64,000 nt of DNA from contig NZ_LZGW01000030.1 of assembly GCF_001690275.1 (NCBI RefSeq), forward strand, positions 62,001-126,000, read 5' to 3'. Both the position numbers and the translations under genes were made by a program. Of the stretch, positions 18,528 to 27,014 are shown piece by piece. Numbering within the stretch: position 1 is the stretch's first letter; every line of letters begins with the position of its first letter. The notes under the pieces were generated by a model, which worked only from the letters and a program-made list of their open reading frames with translations, made no database searches and had not been told where the DNA came from. The stretch comes from Gilliamella sp. WF3-4. GTDB taxonomy: Bacteria; Pseudomonadota; Gammaproteobacteria; Enterobacterales; Orbaceae.

Positions 18528-19562
18528 ATGAGTAAAGATAAAATCACCACCGCCAGCGTACTTGCTTTTGAACGTAGTTTTGATATTTCAGATGCGATTT
18601 TTGCACAGCAGGATCCTAAAGATAGCAATAAATTATCCTCTGTTGTGGTCACTGAAAAATCAGTGCGAGGCACTATTTCAAATCGCCTTAAAAATGCAGT
18701 AGCCAACGATCCAACCAAATTAGATGCTGAAATACAAAAACCAAATTTACAGACAGTTGATGTTGCAGCATTAGATGCCGATAAAGAGACTTTAGTGATT
18801 AAATGGAGCTGTAAAGTATTACCTTTTTTAGGTAAACCGTCGGTATGTAATGAAATTGAATATCAAGAAGCGTTAGAAAAAACAACCCAAGATTATATCC
18901 AAACACAAGGGTTGACTGCGTTGGCTAAGCGTTATGCCATTAATATCTTAAATGGTCGTTGGTTATGGCGTAACCGTATGGCAGCGGAGCAAATTAGCTT
19001 GTTAATTACTCGTAAAGTTGATAAAGATAATAAAGGTAGTAAGGATGAAAAAACAATCGCCGAAGTGAGTGATGTTAAACAATATCAACTTAACTCATTT
19101 GATTATGATGATAAAGCAGTAAATGCTCTCACTGCGCTGATTGAAGCAGGCTTATCAGGTAAAGAATTTGTGATTTTTAATGTTGAAGCTAAACTAAAAA
19201 TGGGCTTAGGGCAAGAAGTTTACCCATCACAAGAATTAATTTTAGATACAGGTAAAACAAAAAGCAAAGTACTCTACGAAAAAAACAAACAAGCGGCCAT
19301 GCATTCCCAAAAAGTCAGTAATGCCATTCGAACTATCGATACTTGGTATGACGATAATGCACCATTCCCAATCGCAATAGAACCGTATGGCTCGGTCACT
19401 TCAATGGGGCATGCTTTCCGTCAACCAAAACAGAAATTAGATTTTTATACTTTGTTTGATAATTGGGTATTAAAGGGTGAAAAACCAACGCTTGAGCAGC
19501 AACATTATGTGATTGCGGTATTAATTCGTGGTGGTGTATTTGGTGCCAGCGGTAAGGAGTAA
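18528..19562 (+). CDS. csy3: Csy3 (Cas7f), Cascade backbone subunit
   Basis: Six copies form the helical backbone that holds the crRNA spacer in I-F Cascade. The 344-aa product begins TTASVLAFERSFDISDAIF and contains KWSCKVLPFLGKPSVCNE, the NILNGRWLWRNR box and a C-terminal GSVTSMGHAFRQPK block, all typical of Csy3. ATAAGGAAT lies upstream of the ATG. It is followed after 5 nt by csy4. Confidence 0.96.
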   Translation: MSKDKITTASVLAFERSFDISDAIFAQQDPKDSNKLSSVVVTEKSVRGTISNRLKNAVANDPTKLDAEIQKPNLQTVDVAALDADKETLVIKWSCKVLPFLGKPSVCNEIEYQEALEKTTQDYIQTQGLTALAKRYAINILNGRWLWRNRMAAEQISLLITRKVDKDNKGSKDEKTIAEVSDVKQYQLNSFDYDDKAVNALTALIEAGLSGKEFVIFNVEAKLKMGLGQEVYPSQELILDTGKTKSKVLYEKNKQAAMHSQKVSNAIRTIDTWYDDNAPFPIAIEPYGSVTSMGHAFRQPKQKLDFYTLFDNWVLKGEKPTLEQQHYVIAVLIRGGVFGASGKE

Positions 19563-19567
19563 ATAAG

Positions 19568-20137
19568 ATGCACTCACACTATTTAGAACTGAAAGCTATT
19601 TCGCAAATTGAAATCACCGAGGTGGATGTGATGAATCAAGTGATGCAGTCCCTCCACCAAATTTTGGTCAATCATCAAGGAAATATTGCAATAAGCTTTC
19701 CTTGCTATAATGTGCACCGAACATTAGGCGGAGTAATTCGCCTATTTGGTACCGAGCAGGAGCTACAAAACCTTAAAGCAGATATACAGCAAAAATCATC
19801 AATTAGTGATTATGCTTTACTGATGTCTATTGAAGCTATTCCCGTTACGATAAAAGGTTATTTACGTTTAATTCGTATTCATCCAAAAGGACAAAGCGCA
19901 TTGAGGCGTGCTGAAAAACGATTAACAGCACAAGGTAAATGGTCGGCAGAGGTTAAACAAAAAATGATAGAAAAATGGGGAAGCGTTAATTTGCAATATC
20001 CCCATATTCACCTTGCTAGTAAAAGTACAGGGCAAAAGTTTATTTTGTGGTTAAAACAAGAAAAATGCTTAAAACCTGTATCAGGTACATTTAATAGCTA
20101 TGGATTAAGCCAAACTGCTACCGTTCCCGATTTTTAA
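19568..20137 (+). CDS. csy4: Csy4 (Cas6f), CRISPR RNA endoribonuclease
   Basis: Cleaves pre-crRNA at the base of the repeat hairpin and stays bound to it. The 189-aa product starts HYLELK and has His30 in SLHQIL, equivalent to the catalytic histidine of known Csy4. It has an arginine-rich helix (RRAEKRL near 113-119), the SKSTGQKF motif (151-158) with the active-site serine region, and the C-terminal YGLS ... VPDF ending. TAAGGAG precedes the start. Its natural hairpin substrate is visible in the array and, modified, in the 15.5-kb element. Confidence 0.96.
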   Translation: MHSHYLELKAISQIEITEVDVMNQVMQSLHQILVNHQGNIAISFPCYNVHRTLGGVIRLFGTEQELQNLKADIQQKSSISDYALLMSIEAIPVTIKGYLRLIRIHPKGQSALRRAEKRLTAQGKWSAEVKQKMIEKWGSVNLQYPHIHLASKSTGQKFILWLKQEKCLKPVSGTFNSYGLSQTATVPDF

Positions 20138-20144
20138 ATTGGCA

Positions 20145-20213
20145 ACCCTTTTTTTGAGGATAATTTTAACTAATTGATTATTATTGATATTAATATGAGC
20201 TCAAAAAAAGGGT
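20145..20213. repeat. Long inverted repeat in the CRISPR leader
   Basis: Arms ACCCTTTTTTTGAG (20145-20158) and CTCAAAAAAAGGGT (20200-20213) are perfectly complementary over 14 bp around a 41-nt AT-rich centre. It lies between csy4 and the first repeat. It may end the csy transcript or be part of the leader; the long loop is unusual for an intrinsic terminator. Confidence 0.6.
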
Positions 20214-20274
20214 AAAAATAGAGGAAAATATCGAAAGCTCTTTTACAATAAGGCAATTTTGCAAAAAAACTCTA

Positions 20275-20362
20275 GTTTACTGCCGCATAGGCAGTTTAGA
20301 AATGGGAAACGTAGAGAAATTTTTTATTTGGATAGTTTACTGCCGCATAGGCAGTTTAGAAA
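20275..20362 (+). CRISPR. Minimal type I-F CRISPR array: two identical repeats, one 32-nt spacer
   Basis: 28-nt repeats at 20275-20302 and 20335-20362 are identical. Each has hairpin CTGCC-GCATA-GGCAG and ends in the 8-nt handle TTTAGAAA, the pattern cut by Cas6f. The single spacer occupies 20303-20334, the standard I-F length. The AT-rich region 20138-20274 would be the leader. An intact cas set with one spacer suggests severe array contraction or arrays elsewhere. Confidence 0.95.
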
Positions 20363-20397
20363 AAAGTGTTTCTAGTTTTTATTAACTGAAACACTTT
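20363..20397. terminator. Terminator hairpin between CRISPR array and flhA
   Basis: Arms AAAGTGTTTC (20363-20372) and GAAACACTTT (20388-20397) are perfectly paired, with an inner AGTT/AACT extension. It sits between converging transcription of the array and flhA and likely serves both. Confidence 0.75.
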
Positions 20398-20418
20398 ATT
20401 ATTAGTATCATCAAGTAA

Positions 20419-22506
20419 CTATTCTGCACCAATTTGTGTACTCATTTTTATCTCTCGATTATCGGCGATTTCTAAATTTGACAATACGGCTAATTGAGGA
20501 AAATTCTGACGTAAAAATTGTGATAACATCGGTCTTAGTGTATGGTTCACTAATAATACTGGTGGAGCGCCGATTGCTTCTTGTTGATTAATGGCTTGCT
20601 TAACTTGCTCTATGATATGCTCAGCTAGTCCTGGCTCAAAATTGCTTGTATTTTGTAGAGCTTGTAATAATAAGCGTTCTAAATTGATATTTAATCCTAT
20701 TACACTGATTGGATCTGAGCCCGGAAACCATTGTTGGGTGATAACTCTGCCTAAAGCTATTCTAACCATACTAAGTAATTGATAAGCATCATTTTGGGTA
20801 GGCGCATGTTCACAGATTGTTTCAATAATGGTACGCATGTCACGAATTGATACTTTTTCGGCGATCAAGTTTTGTAATATTTTATGAAAAGTGGTTAGTG
20901 TAATAACCCCAGGGATAAAATCTTCCACTAGTTTTGGAATATCTTGTTTGATTCTTTCGAGCAACTCTTGGGTTTCTAAGCGCCCTAATAGATCGCTGGC
21001 AAATTGTTGTAATAAATGATTAAAATGAGTGGCAATCATGGTACTTGTATCCACAACAGTGTAACCTAATATTTGTGCATTTTCCTTATTGCTTTCATCA
21101 ATCCATATTGCAGGTAATCCAAAGGCGGGTTCAGTTGTTGGAATACCTTCGATAGTTTCGGTGACATTACCCGGATTAATAGCTAACCATTTATTATTAA
21201 CAATTTCACCTTTGCCGATTTCGCCACCTTTGATAAATATCTTATATTGATAAGGTGCTAATGAAAGATTGTCTCTTATATGAACTTGGGGCGGTAAAAA
21301 TCCCAGTGTTTGCGCAAATTTTTTGCGTAAACTGCGGATCCGACTGAGCAATTCACCGTTTTGGGTTTGATCTACCATAGGGATAAGCCCATATCCTACT
21401 TCCATTGCTAATATATCTTCAATATTAACATCGGACCACGTCGCTTCGATATTGGTTGGTGTAGTTGCTTGTGCATTAACTTGTTTGGGTTGCGTTGTTT
21501 GTTTTGTTTTTCTCTGTTTAGTTAGCCACCAAGAAAGTGATGATAAAATAGCGGTAAAGAGTAAAAATACTAAATTGGGCATACCAGGAATTAGCCCAAG
21601 TAAACCGATGACAACCGCGGTTAAAATTAATACTTGTGGATTGTTAAATAGCTGGCTGAGCATTTGTTCGCTGATATTGTCTTGTGATGATACACGCGTA
21701 ACAATTACACCAGCTGCTGTTGAAATGATTAATGAAGGAATTTGCGCAACTAACCCATCACCAATAGTGAGTAATACATAGGTCTTACTCGCATCAGATA
21801 GTGTCATATCATGTTGGATAACTCCAACGAGTAATCCTCCAATAATGGTAATTGCCATTATCAATAACCCAGCGATAGCATCGCCACGGACAAATTTACT
21901 GGCACCATCCATTGAGCCATAAAAATCTGCCTCTTGACTTACTTCAGCTCGGCGTGCTTTGGCCTCGTCTTCTCCTATTAAACCGGCGTTAAGATCGGCA
22001 TCAATAGCCATTTGTTTACCTGGCATACCATCTAAAGCGAAGCGTGCACCAACTTCAGCTATTCTACCTGCCCCTTTGGTGATGACCATAAAGTTAATGA
22101 TAACTAAAATGATAAATACGACGATACCAATAGCAAAATTACCACCAACCAAAAAGTGCCCAAAGGCTTCAATAACGCGCCCAGCTGCAGCGCTACCAGT
22201 ATGCCCTTTTAGTAATACCACTCGTGTCGATGCAACGTTTAACGAGAGCCTTAATAAGGTTGCAAACAATAAAACAGTTGGAAATGCGGCAAAATCAAGC
22301 ACGCGTTTAGTAAATAATGCCACAATTAATATAATAATTGATAACGCAATATTAAACGTAAAAAATAGATCCAAAATAAATGCTGGGAGTGGTAATACCA
22401 TCATTGAAAGAATCAATAAGATTAGCATTGGGCCAGCTAAGATCTGATAATGTCCATTCTTTAATGTATTTATTGATAATAAAGTCAGTAGTTTAGATTT
22501 AATCAT
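20419..22506 (-). CDS. flhA: FlhA, flagellar export gate protein
   Basis: Inner-membrane export-gate component of the flagellar type III apparatus. The 695-aa product has about eight transmembrane helices in residues 20-320, with the conserved FHIPEP-family stretch (AAFPTVLLFATLLRLSLNVASTR and DGMPGKQMAIDADLNAGLI). A cytoplasmic domain follows from about 360, containing VDTSTMIATHFNHLL and the VIGLNINLERLLLQAL-type C-terminal region. The length fits the family. It starts 17 nt after flhB, so flhB-flhA form one operon; no flhE follows. Confidence 0.96.
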   Translation of the reverse strand: MIKSKLLTLLSINTLKNGHYQILAGPMLILLILSMMVLPLPAFILDLFFTFNIALSIIILIVALFTKRVLDFAAFPTVLLFATLLRLSLNVASTRVVLLKGHTGSAAAGRVIEAFGHFLVGGNFAIGIVVFIILVIINFMVITKGAGRIAEVGARFALDGMPGKQMAIDADLNAGLIGEDEAKARRAEVSQEADFYGSMDGASKFVRGDAIAGLLIMAITIIGGLLVGVIQHDMTLSDASKTYVLLTIGDGLVAQIPSLIISTAAGVIVTRVSSQDNISEQMLSQLFNNPQVLILTAVVIGLLGLIPGMPNLVFLLFTAILSSLSWWLTKQRKTKQTTQPKQVNAQATTPTNIEATWSDVNIEDILAMEVGYGLIPMVDQTQNGELLSRIRSLRKKFAQTLGFLPPQVHIRDNLSLAPYQYKIFIKGGEIGKGEIVNNKWLAINPGNVTETIEGIPTTEPAFGLPAIWIDESNKENAQILGYTVVDTSTMIATHFNHLLQQFASDLLGRLETQELLERIKQDIPKLVEDFIPGVITLTTFHKILQNLIAEKVSIRDMRTIIETICEHAPTQNDAYQLLSMVRIALGRVITQQWFPGSDPISVIGLNINLERLLLQALQNTSNFEPGLAEHIIEQVKQAINQQEAIGAPPVLLVNHTLRPMLSQFLRQNFPQLAVLSNLEIADNREIKMSTQIGAE

Positions 22507-22523
22507 AAGATTAGTAATTACCT

Positions 22524-23654
22524 TTATTTATTTTCGGATAATGATTCAGGTACAGGTAAATTATTCGGCACAGGTGGTTTATCACCGCCATATTTATGCC
22601 AATGTTTTAATTGATATACCCAAGCTAATATTTGTGCGACAGCAGTGTATAATTCAGTTGGAATCGTTTGCCCTATTTCGCCATGGCGATATAAAGCCCG
22701 CGCAAGAGGAGGGGCTTGTAATTGTGGGATATTATGCTCGCTGGCGATCTCTTTAATGCGTAAGGCAATGTTATCTGTTCCTTTTGCTAATAATTTAGGT
22801 GCAATCATTGTTTTTTCATCATATTGCAGAGCGACGGCGTAATGGGTTGGGTTGGTAACAATGACATTGGCTTTGGGCACATCTTTCATCATGCGGCGCC
22901 TAGCAATTGCTTGTTGCATTTGGCGAATACGTCCTTTAATTTGCGGATTTCCCTCTTGCTCTTTAAACTCATCTTTAATTTCTTGTTTTGACATTTTCAG
23001 TTTTTTTAAATTGCTCCATATTTGATAAAAGATGTCAAAACCAACCATTGGTGTTAAAGATATAACGCTTACAATTCCACAAAAGATCACTAGCTGTATT
23101 GCTTTTGCTAATGCATTATTTAAATGCATATTGGGTAATGAAAGCATGTCAGGAAAATGGTGCATTAAAAACAATGTTGAAGCGATAGCAATTAAAATAA
23201 CTTTAAGTATACTTTTTAGTAACTCAGAAAAAATTTTAGTACTAAATAACCTACTCAACCCAGATATTGGATTGAGCTTTTTAAAATTTGGTTTAATTGA
23301 TTGTAGGCTAAAAAGCAATCCCCCCACACAAAGCGGTGCAAAGAGAGCAATAATTACTAGCCCCAAAAAAATTGGTGCAATTGACAAAAAACCATGGGTG
23401 AATGAGTTGACTAAGTTGGAGATGATTAACTTCTCGTCTTTGACTTTGTACGAAAACTTCATTGCTGTTTTTATGATTGCGATTAACTGGTTAACTAAAT
23501 ATGAACCCATCAACCAAAACAAGGTCGTACCGATTAACAAGATTAATAACGAAGTTAATTCACGAGATCGAGGGATCTGTCCCTTTTCCCTAGCCTTTTT
23601 TATTTTGCTATCGGTGGGATGTTCGCTTTTATCTAGATCATTATCGTCAGCCAT
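22524..23654 (-). CDS. flhB: FlhB, flagellar export switch protein
   Basis: Membrane protein that controls substrate specificity of flagellar export by self-cleavage. The 376-aa product begins DKSEHPTDSKIKKAREKGQIPRS, typical of FlhB. It has four membrane segments (about 30-210) and the autocleavage motif NPTH in VIVTNPTHYAVAL near residue 270. The C-terminal tail is proline rich. It is the upstream gene of the flhBA pair. Confidence 0.96.
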   Translation of the reverse strand: MADDNDLDKSEHPTDSKIKKAREKGQIPRSRELTSLLILLIGTTLFWLMGSYLVNQLIAIIKTAMKFSYKVKDEKLIISNLVNSFTHGFLSIAPIFLGLVIIALFAPLCVGGLLFSLQSIKPNFKKLNPISGLSRLFSTKIFSELLKSILKVILIAIASTLFLMHHFPDMLSLPNMHLNNALAKAIQLVIFCGIVSVISLTPMVGFDIFYQIWSNLKKLKMSKQEIKDEFKEQEGNPQIKGRIRQMQQAIARRRMMKDVPKANVIVTNPTHYAVALQYDEKTMIAPKLLAKGTDNIALRIKEIASEHNIPQLQAPPLARALYRHGEIGQTIPTELYTAVAQILAWVYQLKHWHKYGGDKPPVPNNLPVPESLSENK

Positions 23655-23795
23655 GATGAATTAAATGAAACTTCATAGTTTAATTAACGTTTACCATGCT
23701 AACAGTATGAACTAATCGCTAACAAGTTATTGGCTTAATAAGAGGGCATTTTTGGGGTTATTTATCTCGTTTACCATCGACAAAGATCAATTTAC

Positions 23796-24230
23796 TCAAA
23801 CTTTGGCTCGCTTAGATAAGATAACATCGGTTTGTTGATAACCATTATTAGTATAAATAGCAGGGCTATTTAGGCCTTTAAGATAATTAATCGTTTGTTG
23901 GGTTATATTCATACGATTTTGGATAATTAATCCATTATCGCGATTTATATTGGCTAACAATTTTGTTTTATCAGTAATTAATTGCCAATGTGTTGCGATT
24001 GCTGAGTTTTCTATATAAGGCGGTTGAATATCAAATTGTTTATTTAATTTTATCCGTTTTTCATCAAGTAACTTTAATTGAATAAGTAACTCATTTTTTT
24101 TATTGATAATATCATTTAACTGATTGGTTGAACTATTTTCAATTAATAGTTGCTGCTCTGTTTGTAGAATTGTTGAAAGTGTTTGTAACATTTCTGTTAT
24201 TTTATTTAGGATGTCATCGAGTGCTAACAT
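23796..24230 (-). CDS. flgN: FlgN-like flagellar export chaperone
   Basis: Probable chaperone for the hook-filament junction proteins FlgK and FlgL. The 144-aa product is almost entirely helical, with coiled-coil heptads and a central NELLIQLKLLDEKRIKLNKQF segment. A C-terminal QQTINYLKGLNSPAIYTNNG region resembles the FlgN ending (YxxxG). Sequence conservation in this family is weak, and the call leans on position downstream of flgM and flgA. Start chosen at the ATG at 24230 with AAGGGAT upstream. Confidence 0.8.
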   Translation of the reverse strand: MLALDDILNKITEMLQTLSTILQTEQQLLIENSSTNQLNDIINKKNELLIQLKLLDEKRIKLNKQFDIQPPYIENSAIATHWQLITDKTKLLANINRDNGLIIQNRMNITQQTINYLKGLNSPAIYTNNGYQQTDVILSKRAKV

Positions 24231-24260
24231 TTTGGTATCCCTTGTAAATCTGACTTATTT

Positions 24261-24554
24261 TCAAATATCTTCTAGTAATTGGTTTATCAATTTATCGGCA
24301 ATTTTATGCGTATCAATAGCCAATGTACCGTTAGTAATTGCTTGTTTTATTCTTTCGATTTTTTCTTCATCAACGTCTTTGTCAGTTGCGTGTAAAAGGT
24401 GCATTGCGTCTTGAGTTATACTCACGGTGGTACTTGCCTTCGCACTCATTTTGGGAGGTACAGATGCAGTGTGATTTTTCTGTTGCTCATTAACTATATC
24501 ACGGCTAACTATACCTGATATGGTTGTGATGGATTTTGTTGCATCTATACTCAT
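24261..24554 (-). CDS. flgM: FlgM, anti-sigma-28 factor
   Basis: Holds FliA (sigma-28) inactive until the hook is complete and FlgM is exported. The 97-aa product has a low-complexity N-terminus and a C-terminal sigma-binding region. In it DEEKIERIKQAITNGTLAIDTHKIADKLINQLL (residues about 62-94) is the classic FlgM signature (IxxIkxaIxxGxyxid). It lies between flgA and flgN as in enterobacteria. Confidence 0.92.
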   Translation of the reverse strand: MSIDATKSITTISGIVSRDIVNEQQKNHTASVPPKMSAKASTTVSITQDAMHLLHATDKDVDEEKIERIKQAITNGTLAIDTHKIADKLINQLLEDI

Positions 24555-24632
24555 AAAATACCTTTAATCAAATTTACGATTTAAGTGACTGGCTTAATGT
24601 TATTATCGGCAATAATAAAAAAATCATTAATA

Positions 24633-25304
24633 TTATTTATTGAAAATGATTACTCCTTGATAAGTTAACGTACCTTCAACAATATTGTCAGAATTAAGTT
24701 TAACTTTAACTTTATCATTTAATACTGCATTGCTTAGCGCTTTCCCCTTAGTGGCTATTTCATACCCATCGCCATTTATTATCACTTTAACTTGTTGCCC
24801 AGCTTTTACGAGCCAATTTTTTTGAAGCATGGTTGTTTTTATTGGTTCATTGTGATCAATATTTCTTAATGCAATATGATTAAGAATATCGGCTTTATTT
24901 AAAATAATCGTAGCAGGTAGCTTATCTAGCCTGCCTGATTGTATATGTATATGATCTTCGTTAATTACAGTTCCTGCACTTATTGCTTGCTTAGCCACAA
25001 CATAATTACTTATGACAGCCACATTAATCCGCATAAATTTTTTCTTATTATCACATTGAGCATAAATGGTCATGTTTCCCCATGGTTTTTTTTTATTCAA
25101 TAATGAAAGTATTGGGGTATCGCAACTCAATTGCGGTTTAGGGGTAAGGTAAGTAATTAAAATATCTTCTACTTTATGGTTAAACTGCTGAGATATTAAA
25201 TTGTTAATTTGTTTATCAAGACAATTAGCTAAAACACTATTCCAGTTAAATAGCATAACAACAGTTAGTATTAGTTTTGCAATCTTAATCATATTGATCG
25301 ACAT
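24633..25304 (-). CDS. flgA: FlgA, P-ring assembly chaperone
   Basis: Periplasmic chaperone for FlgI polymerisation into the P ring. The 223-aa product has a signal peptide (hydrophobic 8-22, cut near VLA-NC) and a C-terminal SAF/ChapFlgA domain. That domain contains VVAKQAISAGTVINEDHI, RNIDHNEPIKTTMLQKNWLVKAGQQVKVI and GYEIATKGKALSNAVLNDKVKVK, all family hallmarks. It is divergent from flgB. Confidence 0.93.
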   Translation of the reverse strand: MSINMIKIAKLILTVVMLFNWNSVLANCLDKQINNLISQQFNHKVEDILITYLTPKPQLSCDTPILSLLNKKKPWGNMTIYAQCDNKKKFMRINVAVISNYVVAKQAISAGTVINEDHIHIQSGRLDKLPATIILNKADILNHIALRNIDHNEPIKTTMLQKNWLVKAGQQVKVIINGDGYEIATKGKALSNAVLNDKVKVKLNSDNIVEGTLTYQGVIIFNK

Positions 25305-25355
25305 TCAATTAGTGATAAGTTGATTGTACTTTATGATTGCGTGAAGTGAATCTTG

Positions 25356-25382
25356 AAATAAGGGCAATTTTTACCGTTATTT
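25356..25382. promoter_or_regulatory. Candidate FlhDC box between flgA and flgB
   Basis: AAATAAGG (25356-25363), 11 nt, CGTTATTT (25375-25382). This follows the FlhD4C2 consensus core AAATA(A/G)CG-N10-12-CG(C/T)TATT with one mismatch. The outer half-sites are weaker. The location between the divergent class II operons flgAMN and flgB-J is where FlhDC sites occur in enterobacteria. Confidence 0.55.
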
Positions 25383-25444
25383 GCGCGATGACTTTTTTTT
25401 TATTCGCTTAAAATCCTCATTATCAAAAAAAGTGAGATGATTTT

Positions 25445-25855
25445 ATGTTTGATAAATTGGATAACTGGGTTAATTTTCACCAACAAGCATTGAATATACG
25501 TGAAATGCGACAAAATATTTTAGCTGCAAATATTGCCAATAGCGATACACCTAACTATCAGGCTCGAGATATTGATTTTAACGCAGAATTAAGCAAAGCG
25601 CTTAATAATCAAAATCATGTTAATCATGTAGGGCTTAGCATTACCTCAAATCATCACATTGCGGTAAAAACACCAATGGTGGTGAATCAAAATGTACTTT
25701 ATCGCATACCGTATCAATCGGCAGCAGATGGTAATACGGTAGAAATGGATCAAGAACGGACGGCATTTATTGACAATAGCATTCACTATCAAAGTAACCT
25801 GACATTTTTAGGTGAACAATTTAAAAATGTTATGTCGGTATTACAACAAGGATAA
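25445..25855 (+). CDS. flgB: FlgB, proximal rod protein
   Basis: Forms the proximal flagellar rod. The 136-aa product carries the rod-protein N-terminal motif ([24 protein letters not shown], residues 20-43) and a C-terminal D0 helix ([16 protein letters not shown]). Length is normal. It is the first gene of a compact nine-gene flg operon on the plus strand and lies 5 nt upstream of flgC. Confidence 0.96.
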   Translation: MFDKLDNWVNFHQQALNIREMRQNILAANIANSDTPNYQARDIDFNAELSKALNNQNHVNHVGLSITSNHHIAVKTPMVVNQNVLYRIPYQSAADGNTVEMDQERTAFIDNSIHYQSNLTFLGEQFKNVMSVLQQG

Positions 25856-25860
25856 GTGTA

Positions 25861-26265
25861 ATGAGTTTTTCTATTTTTGCTATTTCAGGGTCGGCATTAA
25901 TGGCGCAAACCCAACGAATGAATGTCAGTGCCAGTAATTTAGCCAATGCTGACAGTATTACAAGCACGTCTGGTGAAGCTTATCGAGCTAAACAAGTGAT
26001 TTTTCAAGTAGATGATAAAGGTCAGACCAACCCAATTGCAGGTGTGAAAGTGTCGCAAGTCATTGAAGATCCCTCACCGATGAATCTAGTGTATGAACCA
26101 CATCACCCCTTGGCCGATGCAAAAGGTTATATTCAAAAACCGAATGTTGATGTTGTTGCCGAAATGGTCAATACCATTTCGGCTTCACGTAGTTATCAGG
26201 CCAATATAGAAGTGATTAATACGGCAAAAAGTTTAATGCTAAAAACCCTTACATTAGGGCAATAA
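25861..26265 (+). CDS. flgC: FlgC, proximal rod protein
   Basis: Second proximal rod component. The 134-aa product has [22 protein letters not shown] at the N-terminus and [42 protein letters not shown] at the C-terminus, both diagnostic for FlgC. AAGGATAAG serves as the ribosome site inside the flgB end. Next gene is flgD 13 nt on. Confidence 0.97.
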   Translation: MSFSIFAISGSALMAQTQRMNVSASNLANADSITSTSGEAYRAKQVIFQVDDKGQTNPIAGVKVSQVIEDPSPMNLVYEPHHPLADAKGYIQKPNVDVVAEMVNTISASRSYQANIEVINTAKSLMLKTLTLGQ

Positions 26266-26278
26266 TAAGGAGTAACCG

Positions 26279-26998
26279 ATGGGCGTATCTAATGTACTCG
26301 TTTCACAGTCACCAGGGGTAAAAAGCCCACAAACGACGCAAAAAAGTACATCTGATGGTAATTCAAGTAAAGAATTGCAAGATAATTTTTTAACGTTATT
26401 AATTGCACAAATGAAAAACCAAGATCCGACCAATCCAATGGATAATAGCCAGTTAACATCACAACTTGCTCAGATTAATACTTTAGCCGGTATAGAACGG
26501 CTTAACACAACATTAGGGATGGTTTCAGGTCAGATCGATGATAGCTTATCGGTTAACGCTAGCAACATGATTGGTAAAGGTGTAATGGTGCCTGGCAATA
26601 AAATTTTAGTTGCAACGTCTGAGCAAGAAGCTTCAGAGGCAGGAAAAGAAACCATTACAACACCTTTTGGTTTTGAGTTAGTTCGTGATGCAGACTCAGT
26701 TGTTATTACGATTCAAGATGACAAGGGTAATGTGGTGCGAGAAGTTGATTTAGGCGCAATTCCCGCAGGTGTAAGTTCTTTTACTTGGGATGGTATGCTT
26801 TCAGATGGAACGGTAGCGCCAGATGGTAGTTATACTTTTTCAGTTAACGCAAGTTGTGACGGGCAAAAAGTGTCATCTACTTCATTATCCTATTCAGTGG
26901 TATACGGTGTTATTAATAGCAAAGTTAATAATAAAGTATTACTGGATCTAGGAATACTCGGTTCAATTAGTATTGACGAAGTACGTCAAATTCTTTAA
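26279..26998 (+). CDS. flgD: FlgD, hook-capping scaffold protein
   Basis: Hook cap needed for FlgE polymerisation; not kept in the finished flagellum. The 239-aa product has the conserved N-terminal ELQDNFLTLLIAQMKNQDPTNPMDNSQLTSQLAQI stretch. A FlgD Ig-like/FLG domain follows (GAIPAGVSSFTWDGMLSDGTVAPDGSYTF). TAAGGAG precedes the start. The stop is 16 nt before the flgE ATG. Confidence 0.96.
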   Translation: MGVSNVLVSQSPGVKSPQTTQKSTSDGNSSKELQDNFLTLLIAQMKNQDPTNPMDNSQLTSQLAQINTLAGIERLNTTLGMVSGQIDDSLSVNASNMIGKGVMVPGNKILVATSEQEASEAGKETITTPFGFELVRDADSVVITIQDDKGNVVREVDLGAIPAGVSSFTWDGMLSDGTVAPDGSYTFSVNASCDGQKVSSTSLSYSVVYGVINSKVNNKVLLDLGILGSISIDEVRQIL

Positions 26999-27014
26999 AG
27001 GAGATAAACTTCAA

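Noticed and set aside
20303-20334. Self-targeting by the single array spacer within this window
   Set aside because: I saw no match to it elsewhere in the window by eye; a genome-wide search would be needed.
21452-23664. Several plus-strand open frames across flhA and flhB (e.g. 21959-22447, 23032-23664)
   Set aside because: Antisense shadows of well-supported flagellar genes with no motifs of their own.
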